Both the position numbers and the translations under genes were made by a program. 64,000 nucleotides of DNA from Himantopus leucocephalus (Eukaryota; Chordata; Aves; Charadriiformes; Recurvirostridae), in the NCBI GenBank assembly GCA_003993805.1, contig RSEF01000004.1, positions 7,177,202-7,241,201 of the forward strand, in the 5' to 3' direction. The notes below the pieces were generated by a model. The model was not told where the DNA came from. It saw only the letters and a list, made by a program, of their open reading frames with translations, and did no database searches. Shown here in pieces: positions 1-11,199 of the stretch (position 1 is the stretch's first letter; every line of letters starts with the position of its first letter).

Positions 1-3000
1 TAAAATGTTCAATACTCCTCTTTGCAGACTGGTTTCATGATGAAATAACAGATTAGCATTTACATTGCAATACTTTATACATCTATACATCCGCTATCAG
101 GAAAGACCAAAAGACAGAACTGTAACTTTTTAAATGTAACCATGGGAATTTCACACTTCAAGGGTTTTTCCTCATAGTGATTTTCTTACTTGTTTCCACT
201 TATATAAATGAATACGGGATTATGCAAGATCCCATTTACATTACATCTCATAGCTGAACAGCTGCCTCAAAACCTTAATTAAAAGCATTCCAAATATTGT
301 TAGTTTTCAAGATTTCCAAGAACATTTTATTTCTGTAGTTCTGTTTGTTTGTTGATCTGCCCTAGCTGCCATTCTCAATTCTTATTTGTAGATCGTTTTT
401 CTTCATGTACCAAAGCTGTTCCATCCCTTCCTTCAGAGATTTATCGACATTGTCTATTTAAATCGCTATTTATCCTATGTATTGATCTTTAAGATATATA
501 ATTGACCTACAGCTGAAACAGTCAATGCCCAGATTCCTTTGAAAGTCCTGTATAACTGTAGTCTGATTTACTGCATTTAGGTCTTTATTTAAATGAAACA
601 TTTCGTTTCTCACTGAGGTTCTGTGAATGTAATGAAGGAAAAAAAGAAGCTACTTCAGTTTTGCATACATAATTAGAAAGCTACTTAGTTGAATTTTGAA
701 AAGATTCTCAGAATTATTTCAGGTTTTCTGTTTGTTTCATTTTTAAATGCTTTCAAAGATTTTTTGAAATGGTTAGAGAACATTGGCCTGCATTCAAAAA
801 TATAAAGCGGAGTGAATAATTTAAGGAACATAACCTTTGTGATAATTATTTGATTTTTTTTTTTTAGATTGCCAAATCAAGTGTGTTTTAAACTAGTCTC
901 TTGTGAGTGTACATAATGAAAAAAAATCTATTGCAGCAGATAACTTTTCAGGTGATTTGCTTGCAGCAAAACAAAATGCTCAGCTAAAAAGATGGTAGAA
1001 AACATAATGTATTATTTGCATTTTTTAAAAAAATTACTATTCTTATGGTTACAAACTAGTGATTTCTTTATCGGTGGTGTTACGCTTCTTCCTGTTAAGA
1101 TAATACTGCACCATATTCCTTTGTAATATTATTTAATTGTATAATTATCAGCATTAGTGTCCTAGGCTTCTGCCTAATTATTCTCTTCTACTTCCAGAGT
1201 GCCACTCTCACTCCACAATGTGCAAGAACCCTAAGTCCATCTACAGTATATTAGAGATAAAGAATTCAATACGTTTTAAAACTGAGTAAAATACCTATTA
1301 ACTTCTCAACTGCCTCAGTTCTTGAAAGTGCAACACAACCTTTGACACAAATGTCAGTCTAGTTGCCTAAGAACCCATGATTCTTCACGTCTACTTTTCA
1401 TGTCATGAGATTTTCTTTTCTAAAGATTTGACTACTTTACTTTCTAGATCAAGTTTGGGTGTCAACTACAGTTACATGCTTTCTTGTCCGTCCCTCAATT
1501 TCTGCTCAAATATAAGTGTATTCTGCTGTACCAACACCTTCAAAACTCTCTCCGAACTCCACTAGCAAAGTTGTTCTTCCTTCACCGCCCCCCTTTCATA
1601 AGGTATACTTTCAGTTCCAGGCATTTAAAGCTAGTTCCTTCGGTTCAATTTAAGCCGTCTCACTCTCTCTCTCCTGCTTGTTTTTTTACCCTTTCCACAG
1701 AAACAGAAAAATAGTTCTGAATTGTATAGCTTCAAGAAGACCTCAGTGTTGATATATTGAGACTACAATCGCACAGATCCACTGAGCTTGGCCTGGGAGG
1801 GGGGAACAACAGATTTAAGGTGGCAGGCAGCTGTCTGATACGTGCTGTTAGCCTCGTCATCCCCTGGACTAGGGGATGGGCTGCCTGGGGAGTAGCGCGT
1901 ATAGGCAGTTTTATAACAAAGCAGACAGCTGTTCTTATTCTTCCTTTGATATGTTATCAACCAAGACAGAGCGGTAGTAGAGAGAAAACTGGAGGCACTT
2001 TTATGGCTCCCAGTGTGCCATTTCCTTCTACCCATCTCCACATGATTCACCTCAACATGAGCATTCACCCTCTCTCACCATTATGTTTACTACTAGCTAA
2101 CACTGAAGCATCTCAGATACTCCTGAAATGACACAATAGGTGCATTTTAAAAACCAAAAACTAACAAACCAACCCCAAAGAAGATGAGACCTGTAGTTCT
2201 AAGCACTCACCAGCAACACAACTACGCAAAATTGTTGGTACTCTGTGCAACGCTCATACACATGCTCCGATTCCACTTAGTTTACTTTCAATGACTGCTG
2301 TGAATATTTTAAGCCGTGCTATTTGGACACAGAAAACAGGCAATAATGAAAACATGTAAACTTCACTAATTACCTAGAAGTGAATTTTTGAAAGATGCAA
2401 AGGGGTTTTTTTATAACTTTCTGCTTAAACTCTAAGACGAGCGTGATAAAGGAACATCGGCAACCCAGTCATCCAATGTCCTACACTGTGAAGGACAAAT
2501 TGAGACTAGTTGTGAAAAATGGAAGTACCACACTGATACAAAGGGAAAAAATCTCTGTAGAATTTAAAACAATCTTTTCTTATGAAAGTAAAAAACCCAC
2601 AAGAATACAATTTCACAAGAAGAGTATAGAGCCTTCTAAGCAGTGGAACATAAGGCAAAAATGAAATCCAAACCAGCAAAGTAAGATCATTAACATTAAT
2701 TTAATTTATGTCCTTCAAGTCTTACCTTGTCTTCCTCGATCTCAACTGTGAAGGTACATCAGTGCCCTTTATCCCTGGACTGGAAGAGAAGGGAGAGCAA
2801 TGCTTAGTACACACAAACTATTACAATTGATAAATAAGAGCCATCAGCAGCAGTTTCATTTCAATTTAACAGTTAAACATTTCAATTCTCTATCAGCAAT
2901 ACAACTAAAATTTAACTCTAAGGGGAAAATTATTTTCCTACCTATATAGGATAAGAGAAAAAGGTGTTAAACTCGTTCTGGTATCTTGAAACTTCTCTTG

Positions 3001-5295
3001 TTATAGCAGGTTTGGATTTCATATATATTCAAAATTTCAAGGTGACAAGAATTTTCCCAAGCAGAAAAGAATGACTTGTGTCTATAGACAACAAAGTAGC
3101 CAAGGTTTTACTTCTAATAAGACAATGGTGTTTGTAAGGACAGTGCAGAAAAGGTCAGGACAGAAAAAAAAAAACCAACCCAAAAAACAAAAACCACCAC
3201 CACAGTACTTCATGTCTTGTGCAATCATTTGTATCCATGCAAAATGAACATAAGCTCCTATCAAGACAACAGAGATCAACTTTAAACAAATACCATTAGG
3301 CACAACTCGCATACGCTTTTGCAAGTTGAGGAAGAAGCCAGACTATGTTACAGAGAAGGCAACTTAATGTACTCAATATTAAGCACAACAAATAATTATC
3401 TTATTCGTAAACATGCTTAAGCCTATCAGCACCAAAATATAACAATTTCCAGATCATCTCGAAAGCTTTCTCCTTTGTCTACAAACCATTCCACTACTGC
3501 ATCAACAGCCAACACAAACTACTTCTGCAATTTCTACTCCTGCTAAATTAAAATCCATCTGAAAAGATGCATCTAGCAATTCAGAGGATTATTCAAATAA
3601 AAACAGAAAAAAATAAGAGTAGCACAAGTGAAATCCAGAGCTTAATAATTACAGATACAGCTCACTTTATTTTGACCAATCAGCTCTTAATAGTTTAGCC
3701 TAGTAAGACAAAAGTCAATTAGTACTTCTTTAATAGACTAATCATTTTGCATTTAATTGTCATATCAATAATACTGGCATATCCCTACAGCAAAGTCAAT
3801 AGTTATTACATCAACTAATTAAAATCTAAGTTAAAAGGTAGCTCACTGAGTGCTCGATTCAGAAAATGCAAATTCTTAGAAGTAAAACCAACTCTGCATG
3901 GCGGGGAGGAGGGGAGGTTCATTTTCTTCTGTGACTCAACCGAAAATGTTGTGTGGCTCTCATGCTATTAGAAGTGACTTTTTGATTGGCATAATAAGAA
4001 GAACAGTAAAACAGATGGGTCTCCTCTGAAGTCACACAAGATTCCCACTAGACAATATAAAATGCTGACAGATAACAAAAGAATTCCACACTTGTTATTC
4101 ACTGCAGATTAAGATTTAAACATCATCTGAGCAAGCCAAGCATTTGTACCCATTTTCCTAGCTTGGCATTATAAAATACAATAAACTGAAACAGGAATTA
4201 ATTGTTTGAGACTACAGGTCTATTAATGACCCCAGAAAAAAATATCCCTATTTACCATAATGAGGCTAGGAACTCTACAAAATTGCTATACGTTCTTCTG
4301 CTTTTCATGAATTTGAAAAAGCTTTTGTAGAAGCATTGCTCTTAAGACAGTCTGGGGAGTCATGTGTAACAGTATTACATGTGTTACTTGCTCAAAAGAG
4401 TAGTCAAAGCAGACACAAAGAAATATCAAATATTGTACCATGATAGACTTTTTTAGAATTATGCTATTGAGCAAGTTGGTTTACGTACTAAAAAAAATAA
4501 AAAAAAGAAAAAATAGGAGAGTACGGAGTTTGATATCTGAGTGTTATTCAAAATTGCTGCTATTCTGTTTTCCTAGCAGATAAATAAAAAAAAATAATGA
4601 GATCTGGGATATCTGAAACCCAAAGATTTATGGTTGAACTCAAAATTTATGGTAAATCTGAAAGTTGAGAAGAAACAAACCAGACAAACCTTATTTCTAA
4701 AGGAAGGGAAAACAAACTAACCAAGGAGTAAGTATATTTAAATGAATCTACAAAAAAGAAGGAGCGGGAACAGAAAAAGAGCAACAAGCATTGTAACAAG
4801 AGGAACGATGCCATGAGATAATTTTAGAGATGGATGATCAATGATGCTTTTGGGAATACAGTAGTTTGTGGAGATTAAAGGAAATTTTGAAGTGCCTGAG
4901 CTAAATAAGCCTGTATTTCAGGCTGAATAGCATCCTAGATAAGAGCAGAAATGCATTCTTCTCTGACTGCAACTGACATCCAGAAAATATACATTTTCAC
5001 GGGTCCATAAATTAGATAAATAACTGTATTGTGAGCTCGTATATATGTGCATAGATTCATTCACTGTGTAGTCATAGCAAATATACCTCAAGCTGCAACT
5101 CTAGCCTGATCAGTTTTTAAATAAACATTTCTATAATTACCTAGGAGTTAAAACACAAAATTGACCTCGATGAATAACATACAACAGTCTCTCAATACAG
5201 TTGATGCATAGGAGAAAAAACCCAATACCATTAGTACACATCTTCAAACATGTATGTTCTACATTAAATATTTTTATTAACACAGATATTTAACA
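1..5295. other. AT-rich unique sequence, no gene seen
   Basis: No supportable gene lies here. The open frames are at most about 124 codons, overlap on opposite strands and show no domain or motif I recognise. The stretch is AT-rich with short homopolymer runs. A somewhat GC-richer patch at about 1780-2000 contains a perfect 8-bp hairpin at 1858-1878 and E-box-type CAGCTG sequences. A short G-rich run occurs at about 3901-3918. I infer intergenic or intronic DNA. Confidence 0.6.
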
Positions 5296-5366
5296 TTAAA
5301 TACAATTCTACTGTATTTATTTAAATTTCTATTGGGTTTATTTAAATACAATTCTAATGTATTTAT
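5296..5366. repeat. Short direct repeat, 25-bp unit
   Basis: A 25-bp AT-rich unit at 5296-5320 recurs at 5342-5366 with a single mismatch (24 of 25). The two copies are 46 bp apart start to start, separated by a T-rich spacer. It is probably a small local duplication; nothing suggests a function. Confidence 0.6.
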
Positions 5367-5914
5367 CGAATATAGTTCTGGCCTGATAAAACTAACTAGT
5401 TAAAAGTAAAGCAAAACCATTGAGAAGTTGTGATGAAGGGAGAGGCAGAAGAACAAAAACATGTCGTAAATGTCAGATCCTTAATGGTCTACGACAGCAT
5501 TAAGTGTCATATCATCGCTAAAGGTGAAGAAAAGAGACGTACACACTAACAAGTTCAAACTTTTGCAAAGAGGACTGCTATGAATAGAATCTCCATATTC
5601 CGAGCCCTTCAGCTTCAGAAATATGAATCTAACAATTGTATCAGGATTTTTCTAAATAACATTGATGGCATTATAGTCTTCATGTTTACATATATATACG
5701 TGCATTCAACAACATGCGCAAACATACTAAATACTGGTAAGTCCTAGTTGGGTGGTTTACCATAACAATAAATGGAGAGACAAACAACATTTGTGCTCAC
5801 TAGGAAAAAATACCTTCAGTGTTTCTCATGCAAAATCCACCAGTTTTCTTCCTGCAATGTATTTTTTTTTTTTTATGGTTAGAAGAGCTAAAAAGCCAGC
5901 CTAAAAAATGACAT
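5367..5914. other. Unique AT-rich sequence, no gene seen
   Basis: I see no gene or known repeat. The stretch carries a run of 13 T at 5862-5874 shortly before the degraded CR1 fragment. It is otherwise unremarkable. Confidence 0.55.
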
Positions 5915-6080
5915 TATTGCAGCCCTGGAACAGATTGCTTACAGAAGGTGTGAAGTTACTATTATTAGAGATCTTTTAGAATAAGTTCTGCCAGCATCTA
6001 CTCGTGCTTTGACTCCACCTTGCATCAGGAGACAGACTAGACAGTCTCCTGAGGTGTCTTCCAATGCAATCTTTCTGCAG
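5915..6080 (+). mobile_element. Degraded CR1 LINE 3' fragment
   Basis: The order of landmarks matches the 3' end of chicken-repeat-1 (CR1) LINEs read on the plus strand. First comes a block like CR1's 'one sidechain of ORF2' stretch with CTGGAACAGATTGC and a pair of purine-rich blocks. A segment resembling 'tgactc..gcaggaga..gactaga' follows, and then CTCCTGAGGTGTCTTCCAA. Many substitutions and small indels show that the copy is old. CR1 elements move by target-primed reverse transcription and are usually 5'-truncated, as here. Family assignment is from recognition of the motif order. The edges are approximate. Confidence 0.6.
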
Positions 6081-6374
6081 ATCCATTTTTCTTTTTCATA
6101 CGATGAATGCATAAGAGAAATCAGAAAAATTGCAATGGGATTTTTATTAATAGCAAATAATATTCATGAAAATAGAATGCACGAGTCCTATCACCTCTGT
6201 GATTTGACTACTAAACCACAATACTTTAAAGCATGTAACCTCTTCCCTCATGACCTAGTAATGTATTCAGAAAAAGCTGCAAGAGCCAGAGATTTATTCC
6301 ACTTCCAAGACATGTAGTTTGTTGTACGAACCAACTAATGCACAATATATTTTAGAATTAAACCCCGTCCACCT
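6081..6374. other. Spacer between CR1 and Gypsy relics
   Basis: An open frame of about 100 codons crosses this stretch, but I recognise no reverse transcriptase or other motif in it. It begins inside the CR1 fragment, so it is unlikely to be a gene. It might include unrecognisable parts of the adjacent Gypsy-like relic. Confidence 0.4.
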
Positions 6375-6880
6375 CTCCTGAAACTACTTCAAGAAATTCA
6401 TATCAAATCTGTCTGGTGCAGTTAGTTTTTATGACAGAACTATTACAGAGAAATAAACAGTGTCACTGGTGAAAGGAATGTCAAGCTGCTTTGAATTGGC
6501 TAAACAGCATCTGATGTCCTCAAGGATTATAGTGCATTATGACCCTGCCCTGCCAATCTGTTTAGCTTCTGACGCTTCACCATATGGGGTCAGAGCAGTG
6601 ATTTCTCATATAATGCTAAATGACCTAGAAAAGCCTGTAGCGTTTACATTGCAAACACTTATTAACATTGCAAAGACTCAAGCACAGATGAAAAAGCTTT
6701 AACATATGTATTTTTATAGAGTCTCATTATACCACTAAATTTGACTATCCTTATTCCTTAATAGCTAGGATAACCAAATAAACACTCACCTATGTGTTTC
6801 ACATGTACATGGCACTTCTTTTAACTGATGTCAGTTAGGAAATGCAAGCAACATGCCTGATATCACCTTGAGACTTGGAC
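6375..6880 (+). mobile_element. Ty3/Gypsy-like pol relic (RT end to RNase H)
   Basis: Reading across several frames gives, in order, landmarks of a Ty3/Gypsy (Metaviridae) pol protein. About 6378-6416 encodes NYFKKFISNLS, like the conserved block near the end of the reverse transcriptase. A frame open at 6460-6702 encodes HYDPALPICLASDASPYGV, the start of Gypsy RNase H with its first catalytic aspartate in the DASPYG motif. Weaker matches to the downstream 'HQYLYGRKF', 'HKPL' and 'GNAD' blocks follow at about 6710-6870. Stops and frameshifts separate the blocks, and no gag, integrase or LTR is visible, so it is a dead fragment. A domesticated gene is unlikely given the breaks. The family call is strong; the edges are approximate. 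Confidence 0.75.
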
Positions 6881-8677
6881 AGTGTCATTTTTTCAATGAT
6901 CATGGCATTTCATGGAAATTATCATTGCTTGGTAGGCCAGCAATGCTCTTAGGGAAAACAAAGATAAGGTGATAAAAGAAGAAACTCCTGTTCCGGTATA
7001 AAAATACCTTCTTGGGATGAGATGTAGTTTAGCCAAGCAAACAGCACGTTACTTATTCCAAGTCAAATTGTTCTTTTATTTTTCCCCACAAACTCTATTT
7101 CAACAACATTACAACACTGAATCTCCGAAGACAGAAGAAAGTATGTTAAGTTGGGCAAAAGCATAAAAGGCTTCCATCAAGTTTGCCGTATGAGTAGATG
7201 CAAAGAAACCAATGCAAACAAACAAAGAAAAATATAGGAGCAAAGATGATCTCAATAAAGATGTATTCATGCATTCTTTAAACATTCAAAGCTCATGGTT
7301 TCAATGGGAGTACCGGTCTAAAAATATCCAGGCTACAGAACCATACATAAACAATGAACAGAAGGAGCTTTGAAAGTTAAAAGGTTTTATCAAGATTTTA
7401 CTTCCTTTTTGCATAAGATAAATTGGTCTGTTTTCATGACTAACATTCATAAAAATGTGTTAAACCAACAGAAACCATACAATCAAACATTACATTCCTT
7501 ACAAACAAAGGAAGATGTTACTACTACAAAACACTACAAAACTCCACACAAAACACTCTCTTTTGGAATGTATGATTTTTCCTGGAAGACTAACATTAAC
7601 ATGAGAGCTACGGGTAATAAGAAAGCAAAGAAGAGAAGAGAAATGAGAAGAGAAAAGCAATGCAGGGGGAGGGGTAACAGATCAATAGGTTAACCATCTT
7701 CAGTAGTTATTTCCCAGCGCAACATGCTAAAACATCTTAAATTAGTAGAAATGGCTCAAAGGATACAAAGGGGTATGTACTGAACACCGAAGAAAAAATG
7801 CTGATGTGTTTACAGGACCGTCAGAGGGAGCAATGTCAAATAATAAAGTGAATATGATTTGATTTTATAGACAATTATGGGTGAATGTTGAGTGCTGTGT
7901 TCAGGAGCAGAGACCCAACCTCCATTATTGTTAATGGGAGCACTGACTCCAGCTAGAATTGTAATTGTGCTAGAACTGTAATTGTTTGGCCTCCAAATAC
8001 AAAAGTGTTGCTAAAACAAAAATTTATTGAGGACTTGTCAGATGTGCAGGCACTAGAAAGGCTACACCAGGCGAGTAACACACTGCAGCAGGGAAAGGAA
8101 TTCTCAGCTCCTATTAGAGTATTTCCTACTTGAGGATTATGCCTCTTGCTAAGAAAGAATTGCCTGCGTCTCCTTGTTCTCACTCTTACGTTTTCCCTAT
8201 CCCTCCTGCATCAGAAATGCAGTAAGACTGAATTTATTTCCCAGTTTATAAGCTTGCTCTACCACACATTGACTGAGCCGCACCATCAAACCTTGTCATC
8301 CAAGGGTTTCCTAATGTTTTTTGCTTAAGGGAAAGGTTGACTAGAAAAGAAGAATTCAATTTAATGAGAAACAAAGAGCCAGATAGCTTAGAAATGTTTT
8401 GCAGAACAGGTACCACTCTTAACATCCCACACAAACAGACAGCAAATCTTGTAGCTAAGACTCTCACCTGTGACATGGCAGACTCACCTTCATATCACTA
8501 TTCTTCCCAATAGACAACCAGAGAATGTAACACCACCCATACTGACCTGTTCAGCTCACTATCTCCTCACTGACAACATTAGATATTAGCTGTCTTCACC
8601 TATACTACAACAAGCTGCAGCTCAGGAGTGTCTTAAATATTTCTGTGCTTAGCAGGCCTTAATGATTTATTTTTCTT
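6881..8677. other. Unique AT-rich sequence, no gene seen
   Basis: I see no gene. Open frames reach about 107 codons (7370-7693), but that translation is lysine-rich and low in complexity near its end, and resembles no family I know. Opposite-strand frames overlap at 7953-8476, which is typical of chance ORFs. Confidence 0.5.
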
Positions 8678-8830
8678 CTAAGAATTAGTCCAATTCTCTC
8701 TGAACCTATGTAAACTCTTCACATCGAGAGCATCCTGTGGCAAAGAGTTCCAAAGCTTTTACTAAAAAAGCCACCCAACTGTCTGCTTTAGGTCCACTCT
8801 CCAGCTCATTATTTTCAGTGTAGGGACAAA
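8678..8830 (-). mobile_element. Old CR1 LINE fragment
   Basis: The plus-strand text CATCCTGTGGCAAAGAGTTC at about 8731-8750, preceded by a 'tgaacctatgtaaact' block, is the reverse complement of a well-known stretch near the 3' end of older CR1 subfamilies. The copy is diverged and lacks the 3' terminal repeats. It belongs to a different, older CR1 type than the clear copy at 56262-56634. Boundaries are approximate. Confidence 0.65.
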
Positions 8831-9158
8831 TATCTCAAGCTAGAGATATTAGAACCTAATAACTGGCATTTTTCCAATAAAAAACATATTTCATTGAACA
8901 ATTTGCATCCAGGTATGTTAAAGAGCAAGCTTGCTTCCCAGCTGCTGGGACAGAGCAATGACACTGCCCTCATCTTGAGGGAAATTCCACCTTTAAAGTC
9001 CACCTCCATTAGAACCTGTGCATACTGCCCCTGCTAAAGGGGAACAGAAAGACAAACCACAGAGGCTAGAAGTTACAGAACATTCCTGTGTTTGAAATTG
9101 TGAAAGAGACATACGTTTCTTAATCCTCACGTTCTCAAAACAGATTCACTATTGAATG
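8831..9158. other. Unique sequence, no gene seen
   Basis: There is no gene or repeat I can name. Short minus-strand frames are present but carry no recognisable domain. Confidence 0.5.
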
Positions 9159-9200
9159 GACTGAACAGCTGGATACTAGACTGAACACTGCTGGATACTA
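9159..9200. repeat. Tandem duplication, 20-22 bp unit
   Basis: The unit GACTGAACAGCTGGATACTA at 9159-9178 is immediately followed by the same unit with a 2-base CT insertion at 9179-9200. The copies are otherwise identical, so this is a recent or slippage-type duplication. Confidence 0.8.
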
Positions 9201-9432
9201 GCCACAAGAGTAGAAGATAGCTGACAACGTTTATGGTATCATCAATAAATGCAACCAAAACAGTAAAATCAACAACATAGTCCTTGGTTGTTTGGTTCCT
9301 TTGAAGCAATGAGACAGGCCTATCAGGCAACGCCTGCAATTCTTCCAAGTTTTAAATCAGTTGTTTGCTCAGCAGTTGATCCCTCTGAGAAAAGAGCTAC
9401 CTAATACAATTCAGAGTTTATTGCTTAGGGAC

Positions 9433-9532
9433 NNNNNNNNNNNNNNNNNNNNNNNNNNNNNNNNNNNNNNNNNNNNNNNNNNNNNNNNNNNNNNNNNNNN
9501 NNNNNNNNNNNNNNNNNNNNNNNNNNNNNNNN
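9433..9532. other. Assembly gap, 100 N
   Basis: Exactly 100 N bases interrupt the sequence, a conventional placeholder for a gap of unknown size. The right flank (9533 on) is GC-rich and reads into an LTR-like sequence, so the missing part probably includes the start of that element. Confidence 0.98.
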
Positions 9533-9863
9533 GTGCCGGAGCCCTGAGCCCTTCCCTTCTTCCCGAAGCCGCAGCGCTGTGTGTCCCACATTTGCTGTCC
9601 CCTGCTGGGAGTGCGCAGCTTCCCATGGATACGATGGGCTGAGTATAATCCTTGTGTATTTTATGTTCGTATTGGGATCAATATTGGTTCTTTAGCATTA
9701 TTAATGTTAATTATTTAGTCTTACTCTATTAAATCTGTTTATATTTCAACCCTCGGGTTTCCTTGTATTTTCCCGATTCCCCTTCCCAGGTGGGGAGGGG
9801 CCATTGGGTAATAGAATAATTGTCTAAATGACAATAAATTGTTGTGGGTTCTTCCAACCAGAA
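9533..9863 (+). mobile_element. Partial avian ERV LTR, likely solo
   Basis: Beside the gap, a GC-rich block at 9533-9635 passes into a T-rich block with a polyadenylation-like ATTAAA at about 9728. The sequence then reads TTTCAACCCTCGGGTTTCC (about 9744-9762) and a GGTGGGGAGGGG block. This order resembles the R-U5 part of avian ERVL-type LTRs on the plus strand. The 5' half is lost in the gap and the 3' edge is uncertain. No primer binding site or gag-pol follows, so a solo LTR is most likely. A short minus-strand frame crossing the region is not convincing coding sequence. The family call is by pattern recognition only. Confidence 0.55.
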
Positions 9864-10979
9864 CAATAAATAGAATTGGAAGTACTATTCCTAAACCTAT
9901 GAGCAAATTGTCACCATGGGAGAAATCTCCAGGGAAGCTGACTTTTTCATGTGATTTGATATGCAATTGTGAGAAGATGCACAAAGATTTTTCCAGTCAT
10001 CCTTTACACTGAAGCTTGAGTATATCTGTAACCTAAAAGTCTGGTATATTTTAAGGTAAGTTCTTCAGATTGTTGAGGTATTTTGTTAGTGGGATTTTGT
10101 TTGTTTTTTGTTTTTTTTCATTGTGATGTGAGGGGGTTTTGTTGTTTTCATTTCATTTGGGCTTTTTTATTGCAGGGTGGGGTGGATGTTTACAATGTGA
10201 TAAATAGTTTGCACAAATTATTTTGCTAGCACAGATAATAATTGAAGAAGACCATCCCCCTGTGGCAAACATGTCAGCTTCAGAATTATTATAATTTATC
10301 ATCTAGCAGCATTTTAGCAACTGGGTTTTGGTATTCAAATGTCTCATGTGAACATTTGTGCATCTACTTCTAAGACTTTGGAAGCAGGAAACTGGCAACA
10401 TACAAGCACAAAGCACTAGCTATACTACAAAAAAAAAAGTGCTCACAGCTTTTGTATTGGATCCCTGAGAAAAACAAAAGTAACCAGAGACATTAAATTT
10501 TTTCAATGTCTATGAACTTTTTACTGAAATGCAATCAACTATTGATTTTCCAATATGAACACTTTAGTAAATAGAAATAAGGCAAAACTAATTGATTTTC
10601 ATCATGAAGACCACAATCCTAGCATGACTTCCTGGGACTTAACAGAGCATTGCTTACATTCCATTCAATCCCTAAAAAGTCCCTAAAATTTCAAGTAATA
10701 TACTAAAACTGATCTGTAAAAAAACAAGAGATCAGCGATAAGACCAACAAACCACCTTACCAAAAGACCAAGGAAATTTCCGTAGCTTTGGAAAAAAATT
10801 CTACCAAGCTTTAGTCAAGAAGTCATAGTCCGCTCTAATTTATGATTGACATAACAAAACTTTCTCCAAAATTAGCACAATCATTCTAGAAAAATATGAA
10901 CAGACTGAAGACTAATTCAACAACTGCATTGAACTGACTAGGCAATATGGATTGTCATCTTTCCAGAGCACTTTTGAGG
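9864..10979. other. Unique AT-rich sequence, no gene seen
   Basis: I find no gene or known repeat. T-rich tracts occur around 10100-10170 and an A-run around 10430. The part next to the LTR could be flanking host DNA. Confidence 0.5.
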
Positions 10980-11199
10980 CATTAACATCAGGCAAAAGTG
11001 TTGGTAGACCTGAAAAATCTGAAGTAAACACGACTTATGAAAATCAATAGATTCATACCTTTATTGAACCTAGTACTTTCTAATCTAANACATTAACATC
11101 AGGCAAAAGTGTTGGTAGACCTGGAAAATCTGAAGTAAACATGACTTACGAAAAACAATAGATTCATACCTTTATTGAACCTAGTACTTTCTAATCTAA
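10980..11199. repeat. 109-bp duplication across a single N
   Basis: Positions 10980-11088 and 11091-11199 are two 109-bp copies that I count as differing at four positions. They are separated by a lone N at 11089 and one base. A single N at the exact junction is what an assembler leaves when overlapping contigs are not merged. I read this as a false tandem duplication; a true one is possible. Confidence 0.85.

Noticed and set aside
6009..6317. A 102-codon frame just upstream of the Gypsy-like relic, considered as more of its pol gene
   Set aside because: Its first part lies in the CR1 fragment, and the rest shows no reverse transcriptase motif.
9739..9984. Minus-strand 81-codon frame with a hydrophobic segment that could suggest a retroviral envelope tail
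   Set aside because: The LTR-like sequence it crosses reads in the plus direction. No other envelope motif is present, and AT-rich DNA often yields hydrophobic stretches.
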